Shown: positions 26,814 to 35,804 of the stretch, in pieces
Layout: each line of letters starts with the position of its first letter
Numbering within the stretch: position 1 is the stretch's first letter
From: Thiodiazotropha sp040506775
GTDB lineage: Bacteria > Pseudomonadota > Gammaproteobacteria > Chromatiales > Chromatiaceae
Assembly (NCBI GenBank): GCA_040506775.1
Contig: JBEVWC010000002.1
Coordinates: 248,001-312,000 of the forward strand
Reading direction: 5' to 3'
DNA length: 64,000 bases
Position numbers and translations under genes: made by a program
The notes under the pieces: model-generated
What the model was told of the DNA's origin: nothing
Database searches by the model: none
What the model saw: only the letters and a program-made list of their open reading frames with translations

Positions 26814-28031
26814 ATGGCTGACGAGACCAATCAGACCGAGGACAATGCAAAGTCCACACCGGCAGAAGAAGCCGGAACCGTGAAAAAGAAAGTCGCGCAG
26901 AAAAAAACCGCTACCAAGAAAGCGGCCAAGAAGAAGGTTGCGAAGAAGAAGGTTGCCACGGCAAAGAAGGCTGCGCCGAAGAAAAAAGCGGTGACTGAAT
27001 CCAAACCGGCAAGCACGGCTGCGACCACACCAAAACCGACGCCGGCAGCTGCCCCGGCAACTGAAAAACCGGAAACAGAAAACAAATCGGAGGCGCCGAA
27101 ACCTGCAACACCCACCACGGTTGCTGTCGCTGTTGCTGCCTCCAAGAGTCCGACTTCAGAACCCAAGGTCGTATCGATCGGGTCCAAGTCCGCGTCCACT
27201 AACGTAGTTGTACAAGCAAAAATAGAAAATCAAAACAAAACCTCGGAGGAATCCCCCATGTCAACGGACACCAAGAGTTCGAGCGGTTTCTGGATAAAGG
27301 TCATCTTCTGGTTGATCATTATCGTGCTCGGCTTCCTTTACATTCGTTCACTGGCCAAAGACAGCGCGACTGAGCCGGTCGCAGCAACCTCACATCAGGC
27401 TGCTCCGGTCGAATCGGTTGAAATCACAGAGGTTGTGGTCACCGAGGTAAAGCCGGCACCCTCTGAGACGCTCAAGCAAGAACCTGCTACCGCTCAGGCT
27501 GAAGAAGCGCAGCCTGCCGCTGAAGCCACAAAGGAACCCGTTGCAGCGGCGCCACAGGCACGTGAGCCGGTCTCCGGGTATGGTTTCATGCAACCTCCGC
27601 CGACCGTATTGCCCATGACCACCCAGCACCAGCCAGTTGCGAAACCGGCTGCTGAGACCGGGGCTGCAGCACCGGCCGGGGCAACTGAGGAAGCCGCCGC
27701 TGAGAGCAGCCCAGAGGCCCCAGCCGCAGCGCCGACTGCTGCAGAAACTCCGGCACCTGTGTCTCCCGCTGAAAGCGCCGCCGCCCAGCACCAAGCGGCC
27801 CGCGAAGCGCATGAAGAGTCTGTCAGCAAGATACTCAAGGAGTTTGATGATCTGCGAGACGCGGCTCAGGCTGAGATGGAAGCCACCAAGAACCGGGTTC
27901 AGGCCGAACGGGATCTGCAGGATGCCATGGCGCCTCCGCCACCGCCTGCCTGGTATGGCCGTCCTGGCTATAACACCCCCTACGCCCCGCCCGCCTATCA
28001 GCAGGGTTATCCTGGCGGCTATTACCGCTGA
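26814..28031 (+). CDS. Lysine-rich, Ala/Pro-rich membrane protein of unknown function
   Basis: I recognise no family. The 405-residue product has four parts. Residues 20-60 are histone-H1/AlgP-like, with repeated KKAAKKKVAKKK-type units. Residues 60-150 are an Ala/Pro/Thr linker. One membrane span lies at about 159-178 (FWIKVIFWLIIIVLGFLYI). An Ala/Pro-rich region follows, with a charged helix near 340-380 (KILKEFDDLRDAAQAEM) and a Pro/Tyr/Gly tail. The ATG at 26814 has a GGGGGGA ribosome site. A second, stronger site (GGAGGA, 27245-27250) stands seven bases before an in-frame ATG at 27258, just upstream of the membrane span. Low-complexity composition makes homology weak evidence. Confidence 0.75.
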   Translation: MADETNQTEDNAKSTPAEEAGTVKKKVAQKKTATKKAAKKKVAKKKVATAKKAAPKKKAVTESKPASTAATTPKPTPAAAPATEKPETENKSEAPKPATPTTVAVAVAASKSPTSEPKVVSIGSKSASTNVVVQAKIENQNKTSEESPMSTDTKSSSGFWIKVIFWLIIIVLGFLYIRSLAKDSATEPVAATSHQAAPVESVEITEVVVTEVKPAPSETLKQEPATAQAEEAQPAAEATKEPVAAAPQAREPVSGYGFMQPPPTVLPMTTQHQPVAKPAAETGAAAPAGATEEAAAESSPEAPAAAPTAAETPAPVSPAESAAAQHQAAREAHEESVSKILKEFDDLRDAAQAEMEATKNRVQAERDLQDAMAPPPPPAWYGRPGYNTPYAPPAYQQGYPGGYYR

Positions 28032-28044
28032 TTCGACGTGAACA

Positions 28045-28074
28045 CGGCCCGCTGCCACATTCTGCAGCGGGCCG
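28045..28074 (+). terminator. GC-rich hairpin after the lysine-rich gene
   Basis: A perfect 11-bp stem (28045-28055 with 28064-28074) around an 8-base loop begins 14 bases after the stop codon. There is no T-run after it on the plus strand, so it may stabilise the 3' end or need Rho. Confidence 0.55.
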
Positions 28075-28160
28075 GACCCAGCAGATTCCCTATGCGTTAT
28101 CTCATCCGATGATAATGAAACGGGTAGTTTCAAATCCCGACAGATGAGTTGAGATCCTGC

Positions 28161-29114
28161 CTACAACCAGCCTTTGCGCTTGAAATACCAGTAGGGTGCA
28201 ATTCCTGACATGATCATCAAGCCGATTGCCCAGGGATAACCCAGCAGCCATTCGAGTTCCGGCATATGAGCGAAGTTCATGCCATAGATGCTGGCCACCA
28301 GGGTGGGGGGAAGAAACACCACTGCCGCGATCGAGAAGATCTTAATGATCTGGTTCTGCTCGATGTTGATGAAACCCTGAGTGGAGTCCATCAGGAAGTT
28401 GATCTTGTCGAACAGGAAGGTGGTGTGGGACATCAGGGTTTCAGTATCCCGCATGATCTCCCTCAAGGTTTCTGATTGTTCCGGTTCGGAGCGAAGGTGT
28501 CTGAGCAGAAAGGAGATGTCCCTCTGGGTATCCATCAGGCAGAGTCGAATCTTTCCATTGCTGTCTTCCAGACGGGCCAGTTTACTGATCGCGTCCTCCA
28601 GATCCGCCTCATCGTCCTCAAGCACCAGATAGCTCACCAGTTCCAATTGCCGGTGCAGGTCCTCAAGGGTATCCGCGTGATTCTCGACTTTTTGCTCGAA
28701 CAGGGTAACAAGCAACTCGGCGGGGGTCCTTGCCTCGATCTGGCGGCGTCTGATACGCATGCGCAACAAGCGAAAATCCGCAAGATCATCCTCTCGGATC
28801 GTGATCAGACGATCCCGTTGCAGAATGCAGGCGACGGAGACCGAGTTATGCCGTCCTTCGGTTTGTGCCAGAAACAGGGAGTGGACATGGATGCCGGCCT
28901 GATCCACGAAACAGCGTGCGGAGGCTTCAATCTCCTCCACATCATCCGATTCGGGAATGTCGGTCCGCAACAGCCGTTGCAGAAGCAGACGTTCCTCCTC
29001 ATCCGGTTCGTGGGCATCGATCCAGTCCGCTTCACCGATACGGGAAGCCTGCTCTTCCGGTGGAATACCCATATCGAGAATGAGTCCACCTTCAATTTTG
29101 AATAGTCTCAACAT
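28161..29114 (-). CDS. corA: Magnesium/cobalt transport protein CorA
   Basis: Pentameric inner-membrane Mg2+ channel. The long cytoplasmic funnel domain is followed by two C-terminal membrane spans, with the selectivity motif GMN in IYGMNFAHMPEL and the terminal KRKGWL. The start at 29114 (MLRLFKIEGG) gives 317 residues, matching E. coli CorA; an in-frame GTG at 29177 would add 21 residues with no support. It is convergent with the lysine-rich protein gene. No Mg-sensing leader was recognised. Confidence 0.93.
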   Translation of the reverse strand: MLRLFKIEGGLILDMGIPPEEQASRIGEADWIDAHEPDEEERLLLQRLLRTDIPESDDVEEIEASARCFVDQAGIHVHSLFLAQTEGRHNSVSVACILQRDRLITIREDDLADFRLLRMRIRRRQIEARTPAELLVTLFEQKVENHADTLEDLHRQLELVSYLVLEDDEADLEDAISKLARLEDSNGKIRLCLMDTQRDISFLLRHLRSEPEQSETLREIMRDTETLMSHTTFLFDKINFLMDSTQGFINIEQNQIIKIFSIAAVVFLPPTLVASIYGMNFAHMPELEWLLGYPWAIGLMIMSGIAPYWYFKRKGWL

Positions 29115-29522
29115 TGGGATACTTATCTTGTCTAGCCATTTTGCGCAACAGCTCGCCCGGATAACCGGAACGGCCACGCGATGAAATCAACATGCCGCTG
29201 AGCTACAAATCGATGTTGAACACCCGGCCCTGCAGATTATGTAAACAGGCACTTTAATCGGTCGTCACCGGTGCTGCAAGATAACCCTGAAAGATCCGAT
29301 GGTCGCTGCTCCGGATAGGCCATCACAGCCGGGCTGCCTGTTATGCGCAAGCGGGTGTGTCTGGGTGTCCCGGGTGGTATCGAGTCCCAGGTGTCGGATA
29401 TCGGTTTGATGGAGGGGGTCAACCCAGGTGCTGGAAACCCATGATCAGCCGCACCCTGAGGAAGCCTGCACTGACCAGGGTGTATTCACCAGGTGAGCCC
29501 CGCCGAGGCACAGGCGCGGGAA
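29115..29522. other. Non-coding stretch between corA and tpx
   Basis: No reading frame here has a convincing start, ribosome site or recognisable motif. It must hold the corA promoter on the minus strand, which I could not place. The tpx-side hairpin begins at its right end. Confidence 0.5.
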
Positions 29523-29556
29523 ACTCAACATCCTGGCCAGAGCCAGGATGTTGAGT
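29523..29556 (-). terminator. Strong hairpin downstream of tpx
   Basis: A perfect 15-bp stem (29523-29537 with 29542-29556) and a four-base loop start 10 bases beyond the tpx stop codon on the minus strand. Only TTT follows the stem there, so it is a weak terminator by T-run but a very stable structure. Confidence 0.7.
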
Positions 29557-29565
29557 GGTTCGGTC

Positions 29566-30066
29566 TCAGTTCAAGTGGGCCAGCGCGGCCTCATAGTCCG
29601 GTTCCTGAACGATCTCGGGAACCAGTTGTGTATAGATGACCTGGTTGTTCTCATCCAGAACGACTACAGCACGCGCACAGATACCGGCCAGGGGGCCGTC
29701 ATTGATGAGTACCCCATAGTCCTTGGCAAAGTTGCGGTTACGCATCATCGACAGGGAAATGACATTATCGATGCCTTCTGCACTACAGAACCGGCCCTGG
29801 GCGAAGGGCAGATCTGCGGAAATCACCAGGGCCACGGAATTGGGTTTGTCACCCATGGCCTTGTTGAAGGTTACGGTGGAAGTGGCGCAGACACCGGTAT
29901 CGAGACTCGGAACGATGTTCAGTAATTTTCTTTTTCCTGCGTAGCTGGCCAGGGTCGCATCGGACAGGTCACCGGCGGTGAGGGTGAATTCCGGGGCGCT
30001 GGAGCCGACAGCGGGGAGTTCTCCGCTGGTGTGGATGGGGTTGCCTTCGAGTGTGATCGTGGCCAT
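29566..30066 (-). CDS. tpx: Thiol peroxidase
   Basis: Atypical 2-Cys peroxiredoxin (Tpx), 166 residues, reducing alkyl hydroperoxides with thioredoxin. The peroxidatic Cys lies in PSLDTGVCATSTVTFNK and the resolving Cys in FAQGRFCSAEGIDNV; the N-terminus ITLEGNPIHTSGELP is diagnostic. A good GAGGAGA ribosome site precedes the ATG. It is monocistronic, ended by a strong hairpin, and preceded by a candidate promoter. Confidence 0.96.
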   Translation of the reverse strand: MATITLEGNPIHTSGELPAVGSSAPEFTLTAGDLSDATLASYAGKRKLLNIVPSLDTGVCATSTVTFNKAMGDKPNSVALVISADLPFAQGRFCSAEGIDNVISLSMMRNRNFAKDYGVLINDGPLAGICARAVVVLDENNQVIYTQLVPEIVQEPDYEAALAHLN

Positions 30067-30393
30067 CAGTCTCTCCTCGTTTTGGTTGAATTATACAATC
30101 GTCAGGGGTTGTGGCATGCCGAATCAACCACTGGAAGTGCCGTCTGATCTGATTCGGCCCTCTCCAGTCAGGCTCGCATGCCGCTGGTTAGTCGTCGTGA
30201 TAGGTAAAATGTGTCCGGTCGAACCATGGCGGTGAGCATGCCAGCCAACCCAAGCTCGGCTACTTACGTCTGTGGATATGGCTCACAGCATGGGCGGTTA
30301 CTCGGATCATGGAAGTTTAGGCTCAACCGAGAGCGAGTAAAACCTTGTTATGTTTATAGTCACTATTGGACAATGATTCCCATTCTCTGTCAT
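30067..30393. other. Non-coding stretch upstream of tpx
   Basis: This 327-base interval contains the tpx ribosome site and a perfect minus-strand -10 hexamer near 30090. The remainder shows no gene I can support. The upstream neighbour on the minus strand ends at its right edge. Confidence 0.5.
30090..30095 (-). promoter_or_regulatory. Candidate -10 element for tpx
   Basis: The minus strand reads TATAAT, a perfect consensus -10, 24 bases before the tpx ATG. No good -35 hexamer is found 16-18 bases further upstream, so an activator may be needed. Confidence 0.5.
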
Positions 30394-31185
30394 TCATCCA
30401 GCTGAGATCTCCTCCTGTATTGCTGGGGATGTCACTTGGGTGATCTCCAAAATACGCTCTCTGAGGGGGTCAGAAAGGTTTTGTATGTCATGGATATTGA
30501 TGATCTCTTCAAAAGAGGGGATACCTGAAATTTCGGTGTTTTGAATGATGATATCGTCTGGGGGCAAACGAGTTGCTATGGGGCAGGATATCAGCAGGAT
30601 GGGAAGTGGGCCTAAGCCGTCAAGTTGGGTCGATGAAATGGTGAATCTGAGATCCTTGAGTAATGCAGTCAGTCCCGCCTGCTTTTCCAGCACAAGGTTC
30701 AGAGTCAGGCATTGCAGTAAGGCGTGGGATAATTCATCCCTCACTTGGCTTCTGTTGCCTTTGAGCAGTTCAAGCAGCCTTTTGGGCTGGGTTTCCGGGT
30801 AGGAAAGCACCCACTTCAGGGGCGATGTCACGGTCAGTTGAGTTCCCTGGCCGTTCCGATCCGCAGTGTAGGCATACTCTACCGGTGTCAGTGAGGGGGT
30901 TGCAGTAAATACGTCCAGCGGAGAAGTTAGTTCGGTATCCAGAGAGTAAGGAGCCTGCCTAGCGATAGCGTGATAGCGGCTCCTGAGATCCTGGAAATTT
31001 TTTTCTGCGCCTTTGACTAAGGATTTCGACCCGCCTCGAACATGCTCACCCAGCAATGGCATAGGTGAGAAGAGTGGGGCCAAGGTGGCTAGATAGTTCT
31101 TGAGCTGAGTTTGGAGATTGTCAGAAATGGATCGAGTGAGTTTGCGAAGCTCTATGAGGCGTGGGATGTCGAATGTTTCTGTCAT
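30394..31185 (-). CDS. Conserved-looking protein of unknown function
   Basis: I do not recognise this 263-residue protein. It is soluble, with no signal peptide or membrane span. It has a helical N-terminus (IPRLIELRKLTRSISDNLQ), a central region of mixed beta structure that includes TVTSPLKWVLSYPE, and a late hydrophobic strand LGPLPILLISCPIATRLPPD. It is transcribed divergently from the Ser/Thr kinase gene with 181 bases between, so the two may share a control region. It carries no nuclease, kinase or transport motif that I can see. Confidence 0.7.
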   Translation of the reverse strand: MTETFDIPRLIELRKLTRSISDNLQTQLKNYLATLAPLFSPMPLLGEHVRGGSKSLVKGAEKNFQDLRSRYHAIARQAPYSLDTELTSPLDVFTATPSLTPVEYAYTADRNGQGTQLTVTSPLKWVLSYPETQPKRLLELLKGNRSQVRDELSHALLQCLTLNLVLEKQAGLTALLKDLRFTISSTQLDGLGPLPILLISCPIATRLPPDDIIIQNTEISGIPSFEEIINIHDIQNLSDPLRERILEITQVTSPAIQEEISAG

Positions 31186-31366
31186 GTCCGTATCGCTTGA
31201 GTCAACTCGGTGATCTCACCTAAAGTAAGTCATAATTATGTAAAAAGCTAATCGATATAACCGGTTGACGTCAATAAATTTTTTTATTACTGGGTTTGCT
31301 ACACTAAGTTTGTGGGGATTTGAGGGTGTCTGCAAACAAGTCTACAGTCGCTGAGCAGGGTGGTTC

Positions 31367-33283
31367 ATGAGGCAGGTAATAATCCCGGTTCGAGCGCCGC
31401 CTGTAACAAGATTCGGCACATCCTCATTGAAAGGCCAGTTTGCTGGCCCAAGCCATTATGCTGTGGCAGGAGAAGTTAATTTGAACAGTCAGAAACCGAT
31501 GCCGGAGTCGATCGGTAGGTTCCATCTTCTGGAAGAGGTGGGCGAGGGCGCCATGTCGATTGTCTACAAGGCCTTCGATCCGGAGATCAATCGTGTCTTG
31601 GCAATAAAGCTGCTGAGAGGTGAGTATGCGGCGGATTCGGAATATCGCTACCGATTTCTGCAGGAGGCCAAAGCTGCCGGCAAGCTCACCCACCCAAACA
31701 TCGTCACAATATTCGATGTCGGTGAAGTGGAGCAGGGACCATACATCGCCATGGAGTTTCTCGAGGGGCGTACCCTGGAGCAGATTATGGCGGCGAATAC
31801 CGAGATTACACTGCGGGAGGTGGTGATCTACGGCATACAACTGGCAGAAGCCCTGGATTATTCGCATGCCCATGGCATCGTTCACCGTGATGTCAAACCA
31901 GGCAATATCATCTCCCCAGGTGACGAACACACCATTCGTATCACCGATTTTGGCATCGCAAGGATGGAAGCACCCAACAAAGAGCACCACACCATGCTTG
32001 GTGCGGTGTTGGGAACCCCACAGTATATGTCGCCCGAACAGGTGGAAGGTCTGCCGGTGGATGGGCGCTCCGATCTTTTCTCTTTGGGTGTGATTCTGTA
32101 TCAACTCATTACCGGTGAACGTCCATTCGTGTCTGAGACCTTTACCTCACTGCTGATGAAAATCGTCCAGGAGGAGCCGGCACCCATCGATGTAAGTAAA
32201 AAGGATGTGCCTGAGAGCCTCAAGCACATTGTGGAAAAACTGCTGAGTAAAAAACCCGAACAACGCTTTCAAACTGGCAAAGAACTTGCCGTCGCCATGC
32301 GCCGCGTGGTGCGGGAGATTGATGAGAAGCAGCAGCACAGCAATGAGTCCAAAATCCTCCCGCTGCGCATCAAATGGACAGCCATCATGGCTTTGGTGGT
32401 CTCCCTGGCAATGATTCTCGGTTCCTATCTCGTTTACCAGAAGCAGGTCGATACCATGACAGAATTGACTCTCGATTCTGGTGGGTCATTGGCAGAGTTC
32501 ATGGCTATCGAGAGTGCAGAAGCAGTCCTGATTCAGGATTGGGTGGCGGTAGAAACCTTTGTGCAGGAGATCAAGGAGCGTCAACAGATCAGCTACCTGA
32601 GAATCTTTGATCATAAGCAGATCGTCCGAGCCAGCACCCAGGAAGACGAAGTATCGAAAAGCCACCAGTTACAGGAGTCGATGCAGATGATCAAAGGAGG
32701 CGAGGGAGTGCAGATCTTTGAGGGAGAGTGGAATGGTGAGCGGGTATTCGATTTTCAGGCACCGATTCTTTTTCAAAATAAACAAATTGGTGGCGTGCAG
32801 CTGGGTATGTCTCAAACACCCTTGATTGCAGCTGCCGACCTTACTTTTTACACTATGTTGGCACTGCTGTTAGCGGTCGTTATGACGGTGGTCATAGTTG
32901 CTTACTTGTTGGCGACCGGTATCACAATACCTATGAGAATTCTACGCAAGGCGATTATCCACGTGCACCATGGCAATTACGCCTATCGAATTCGCGATGC
33001 ACGCAATGATGAATTGGGTCTCTTGTTTACGGAATACAACCGTATGGCTGATGCCTTGCAGAAGTCTGAACAATCGGTTCCAACGGTGGCGCATCCGATT
33101 CTCGAGCCATCTGATCAACCATTTGTTACGACCGATGAGGTAGAATCAATGGACGATGAAACCAGGATAGCTCCACTGACTTCCGGGCTGGCAAAACCCG
33201 AGTTTGGAATGGAGCCTACGCCTACTGATCTAGAGGATGATGAAGCCAATATCGATGATGCGACCCGAATCATCAAACGCTGA
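31367..33283 (+). CDS. Transmembrane Ser/Thr protein kinase with periplasmic sensor and HAMP domain
   Basis: Residue numbers are from the ATG at 31367. The kinase domain covers about 50-320: glycine loop EEVGEGAMS, catalytic Lys81 (LAIKLL), HRD at 173-175, DFG at 194-196 and the activation segment GTPQYMSPEQ. A first membrane span lies at about 337-357 and a second at 494-517; the roughly 135-residue loop between them is a periplasmic sensor domain. A HAMP linker covers about 518-566. The tail contains two copies of DDxTRI at residues 596-601 and 630-635. A TTG at 31481 with AGGAGA upstream is an alternative start. The layout resembles PpkA-like kinases of T6SS threonine-phosphorylation pathways, but no FHA protein is visible in the window. 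Confidence 0.92.
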   Translation: MRQVIIPVRAPPVTRFGTSSLKGQFAGPSHYAVAGEVNLNSQKPMPESIGRFHLLEEVGEGAMSIVYKAFDPEINRVLAIKLLRGEYAADSEYRYRFLQEAKAAGKLTHPNIVTIFDVGEVEQGPYIAMEFLEGRTLEQIMAANTEITLREVVIYGIQLAEALDYSHAHGIVHRDVKPGNIISPGDEHTIRITDFGIARMEAPNKEHHTMLGAVLGTPQYMSPEQVEGLPVDGRSDLFSLGVILYQLITGERPFVSETFTSLLMKIVQEEPAPIDVSKKDVPESLKHIVEKLLSKKPEQRFQTGKELAVAMRRVVREIDEKQQHSNESKILPLRIKWTAIMALVVSLAMILGSYLVYQKQVDTMTELTLDSGGSLAEFMAIESAEAVLIQDWVAVETFVQEIKERQQISYLRIFDHKQIVRASTQEDEVSKSHQLQESMQMIKGGEGVQIFEGEWNGERVFDFQAPILFQNKQIGGVQLGMSQTPLIAAADLTFYTMLALLLAVVMTVVIVAYLLATGITIPMRILRKAIIHVHHGNYAYRIRDARNDELGLLFTEYNRMADALQKSEQSVPTVAHPILEPSDQPFVTTDEVESMDDETRIAPLTSGLAKPEFGMEPTPTDLEDDEANIDDATRIIKR

Positions 33284-33313
33284 TCATGCTCCGTGTAATT
33301 TGATCTCCATGTA

Positions 33314-34318
33314 ATGATTTTTTACGGATCCATAATCATTCGACTGGCCCAAGTGGTTTCGCTGTTGTCAATCTTGCTGATGGCCGGGTGTTCAACTGGA
33401 TATTTTGGTAATCAAAGTCGGGTTATCGCCCGTGATGATGCCTTCGTGATCGTGCAGATGGGTCAGGAATCAACCAGGAGCCTGGCAAAACGCTATCTTG
33501 GTAGCGAATCGAAATACTGGGCGATCGAGGATGCCAATGGCCCTGATGATCTCAAACCCGGTGGGCATGTGGTGATCCCGTTAGGTGATCTCAATCCCAC
33601 CGGGATTGAACGCGCGGGGTACCAAACCGTGCCGATTCTTTGCTACCACAGGTTTGGTGAACGCGGTGGAAAACTAGAAGTATCAGCACACCAGTTCCGA
33701 GAACAAATGCAGTATCTTAAGTCGAACGGTTACCGGGTAATTCCATTGCTGGATCTTCTGGGCTTCCTGGAAGGTAAAAATCCCATCCCCAAGCGTTCTG
33801 TGGTTTTGACGATCGATGATGGTCATCGGTCTATCTATAGTGTGGCTTTCCCGATACTTCAGGAGTTTGATTTTCCCGCAACCATTTTTCTCTACACGGA
33901 CTACATGGATAAGGGTGGATTGACTACAAAAGAGTTGCGAGCAATGAATCGCAGTGGCCTGATATCCATCCAGCCTCACTCAAAAACTCATACGAACCTG
34001 ACGCGTCGGGATTCAGGTGAATCCAAACAGCGATATCTTCGCAGGGTTGACCATGAGGTCGAGGCGCCGATTGTTGCGATTAGCCAAAAACTGGGTTCGA
34101 CCCCTCGATTTTATGCCTATCCGTTTGGCGCCACGAATGAACAGGTAATTGATGTCCTCAGGGAACGAGGTGTGCAGATGGGATTGACTGTTGAGTCGGA
34201 ACCCAATGCGGCTTTTACCTATCCATATACTCTGCATCGCAGCATGATCTATGGAGACAGGGACCTGGATGCCTTTATCGACAGGCTGGTAACCTTTAAG
34301 TCGCGTCAACGTGAATAA
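33314..34318 (+). CDS. Polysaccharide deacetylase lipoprotein
   Basis: A 334-residue lipoprotein with a lipobox LLMAGC near residue 26. Residues 40-95 look LysM-like (KRYLGSESKYWAIEDANG, then DLKPGGHVVIPLG). The NodB-type deacetylase domain has the catalytic Asp pair in VLTIDDGH, the metal-binding HSKTH, and AYPFGATNEQV. The family removes acetyl groups from GlcNAc polymers such as peptidoglycan or PNAG. It lies 30 bases after the kinase gene and 39 before a TPR lipoprotein, suggesting one operon in which the kinase controls an envelope-polysaccharide function. Confidence 0.87.
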   Translation: MIFYGSIIIRLAQVVSLLSILLMAGCSTGYFGNQSRVIARDDAFVIVQMGQESTRSLAKRYLGSESKYWAIEDANGPDDLKPGGHVVIPLGDLNPTGIERAGYQTVPILCYHRFGERGGKLEVSAHQFREQMQYLKSNGYRVIPLLDLLGFLEGKNPIPKRSVVLTIDDGHRSIYSVAFPILQEFDFPATIFLYTDYMDKGGLTTKELRAMNRSGLISIQPHSKTHTNLTRRDSGESKQRYLRRVDHEVEAPIVAISQKLGSTPRFYAYPFGATNEQVIDVLRERGVQMGLTVESEPNAAFTYPYTLHRSMIYGDRDLDAFIDRLVTFKSRQRE

Positions 34319-34357
34319 ATCGGGTGACGGACCAACTGCCGTTAAGCCATCAGACTC

Positions 34358-35293
34358 ATGAACAAGCGTAGAGTAGGTCGATATCATCTGACGATAGCTC
34401 CTGGATTGCTCCTGGGTAGCTATATACTTTGTCTGATGCTCGTGGCAGGTTGCACTGGTGATCCACACAAAAGGGGAGGTGACGGGGATCGGGCTTCATC
34501 GGTCTACTGGGTTGCCAAGGCGCAACAGCACGAACTTCTGGGAGATCTGCAACGTGCCCGACACGAGTATCGAATCGCCCTGACACTTTCTCCCTATGAT
34601 CATGACATCAAGCATCGGATCGACAAAGTTGATCAGGCGATAAGGAGTGCTATACGTGATCTTGAAAAAACTGCTGGCAAAGCCCAGCGAAAAGGTCAGG
34701 CGGAACGGGCTCAGCGTCTCTATCTCGATCTTCTCAGTCTCGATCCATTCAATCAACAGGCCTTATTCGCTTTGCGTGCAATGGATGAGCATCAAGCGAA
34801 AAAGCGTCTTCAAGCAAAATATCCACTTCGTCCCTCAAAAAGCCGCAAGCCGCAGGATGAGCAGGAACTTCGTGATGAAGACTACGCTTATTCGCGTCAA
34901 TCAATACTGCAGGCCGATGAACGTGCTCGTGATGCAGCGAGTTTTATCAGAGAATTGGAAGCGCATGTCACCAAGTATCCTCAGGATGATGAATTGCGCA
35001 ACATGCTGCTCAATCTTCGAATTTCAAAAGCGCGACAGGCCTTTCAGAGAAAAAACTATGACCTTGCGCTGAGCGAGCTGCAACGGGGGGAAAAATTCAT
35101 GCAAGGTGACCCAAAAGGACTCGCTACTCTGGGAGAAAAACGCAAAGGATATGCGAAAACTCTCTACCTAGACGGAGTTCGACGGGTACGTGAGAGTCGC
35201 GACGAGGCTGTGGCGCTATGGCAAGCGGCCCTTAAATTTGATCCTCAGGATAAAAAAATTCAACTGCGCATTCGCAATTCGAAGCTTCAGTAG
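34358..35293 (+). CDS. TPR-like lipoprotein
   Basis: A 311-residue lipoprotein with signal LLLGSYILCLMLVAGC, the lipid-bearing Cys being near residue 32. The mature part is helical and repetitive: HELLGDLQRARHEYRIALTL, AERAQRLYLDLLSLDPFN, NYDLALSELQRGE and EAVALWQAALKFDPQDK match tetratricopeptide units. It is strongly basic in the middle. It is the last gene of the kinase-deacetylase unit and overlaps by about 60 bases the end of a small gene on the opposite strand. A scaffolding role at the outer membrane is inferred. Confidence 0.8.
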   Translation: MNKRRVGRYHLTIAPGLLLGSYILCLMLVAGCTGDPHKRGGDGDRASSVYWVAKAQQHELLGDLQRARHEYRIALTLSPYDHDIKHRIDKVDQAIRSAIRDLEKTAGKAQRKGQAERAQRLYLDLLSLDPFNQQALFALRAMDEHQAKKRLQAKYPLRPSKSRKPQDEQELRDEDYAYSRQSILQADERARDAASFIRELEAHVTKYPQDDELRNMLLNLRISKARQAFQRKNYDLALSELQRGEKFMQGDPKGLATLGEKRKGYAKTLYLDGVRRVRESRDEAVALWQAALKFDPQDKKIQLRIRNSKLQ

Positions 35294-35531
35294 GATTTTT
35301 GATTCTTACTAATGCCGATCGGTTCCAGGGTATCCGCAGGACAGCCATGACCACGAAGGGTGTTACGCCACAGACTAGAATCAGGGCGATTTCATTCCAG
35401 TGAAGTTGAGTGATTCCGGTTGTGCCGGCGTATCGGCGTGCCAAGTGTGACAAGTAGTAGATCAAAGGCACAAACAGTGCGGTATTCAACACACAAATAG
35501 ACAGTGTTTTGAATATTTTATAAGTCATCAT
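35232..35531 (-). CDS. Small membrane protein of unknown function
   Basis: From the ATG at 35531 (MMTYKIFKTL) the product is 99 residues with two hydrophobic segments (ICVLNTALFVPLIYYL and EIALILVCGVTPFVVMAVL). A GGGGGAT ribosome site stands just upstream. Its 3' end runs about 60 bases into the convergent TPR lipoprotein gene, which lowers confidence. I recognise no family. Confidence 0.45.
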   Translation of the reverse strand: MMTYKIFKTLSICVLNTALFVPLIYYLSHLARRYAGTTGITQLHWNEIALILVCGVTPFVVMAVLRIPWNRSALVRIKNPTEASNCECAVEFFYPEDQI

Positions 35532-35804
35532 GATCCCCCAATGTCTCAAGTCGATACTGCTTAACTTCCTGTAAAACAAGGCAGTTCATGATCTGTCCAT
35601 CCATAGATCTATCGCCGATTGACTGGGATCCTGAAGTCAAAAAGCGTGAAAATTTGAAAGTCTGTGAATATAATTCGTTCCACTATTTGGGATCAGTTGT
35701 CCATGGAACGAATTATGTCCAGGAGTGCTTTTTAAAGATAGGAATAAAAAGGTGTGTGCGTCAAGCGCAAGCGCCATAAAGATGCAACATTAGGGAGAGG
35801 ATTA

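Noticed and set aside
31265..31305. TTGACG and TACACT as a kinase promoter
   Set aside because: The two hexamers are 29 bases apart, far from the 16-18 base optimum.
35588..35779. 63-codon frame before the FAH-family gene
   Set aside because: No ribosome site, no family resemblance, and it overlaps the true start region of the FAH gene.
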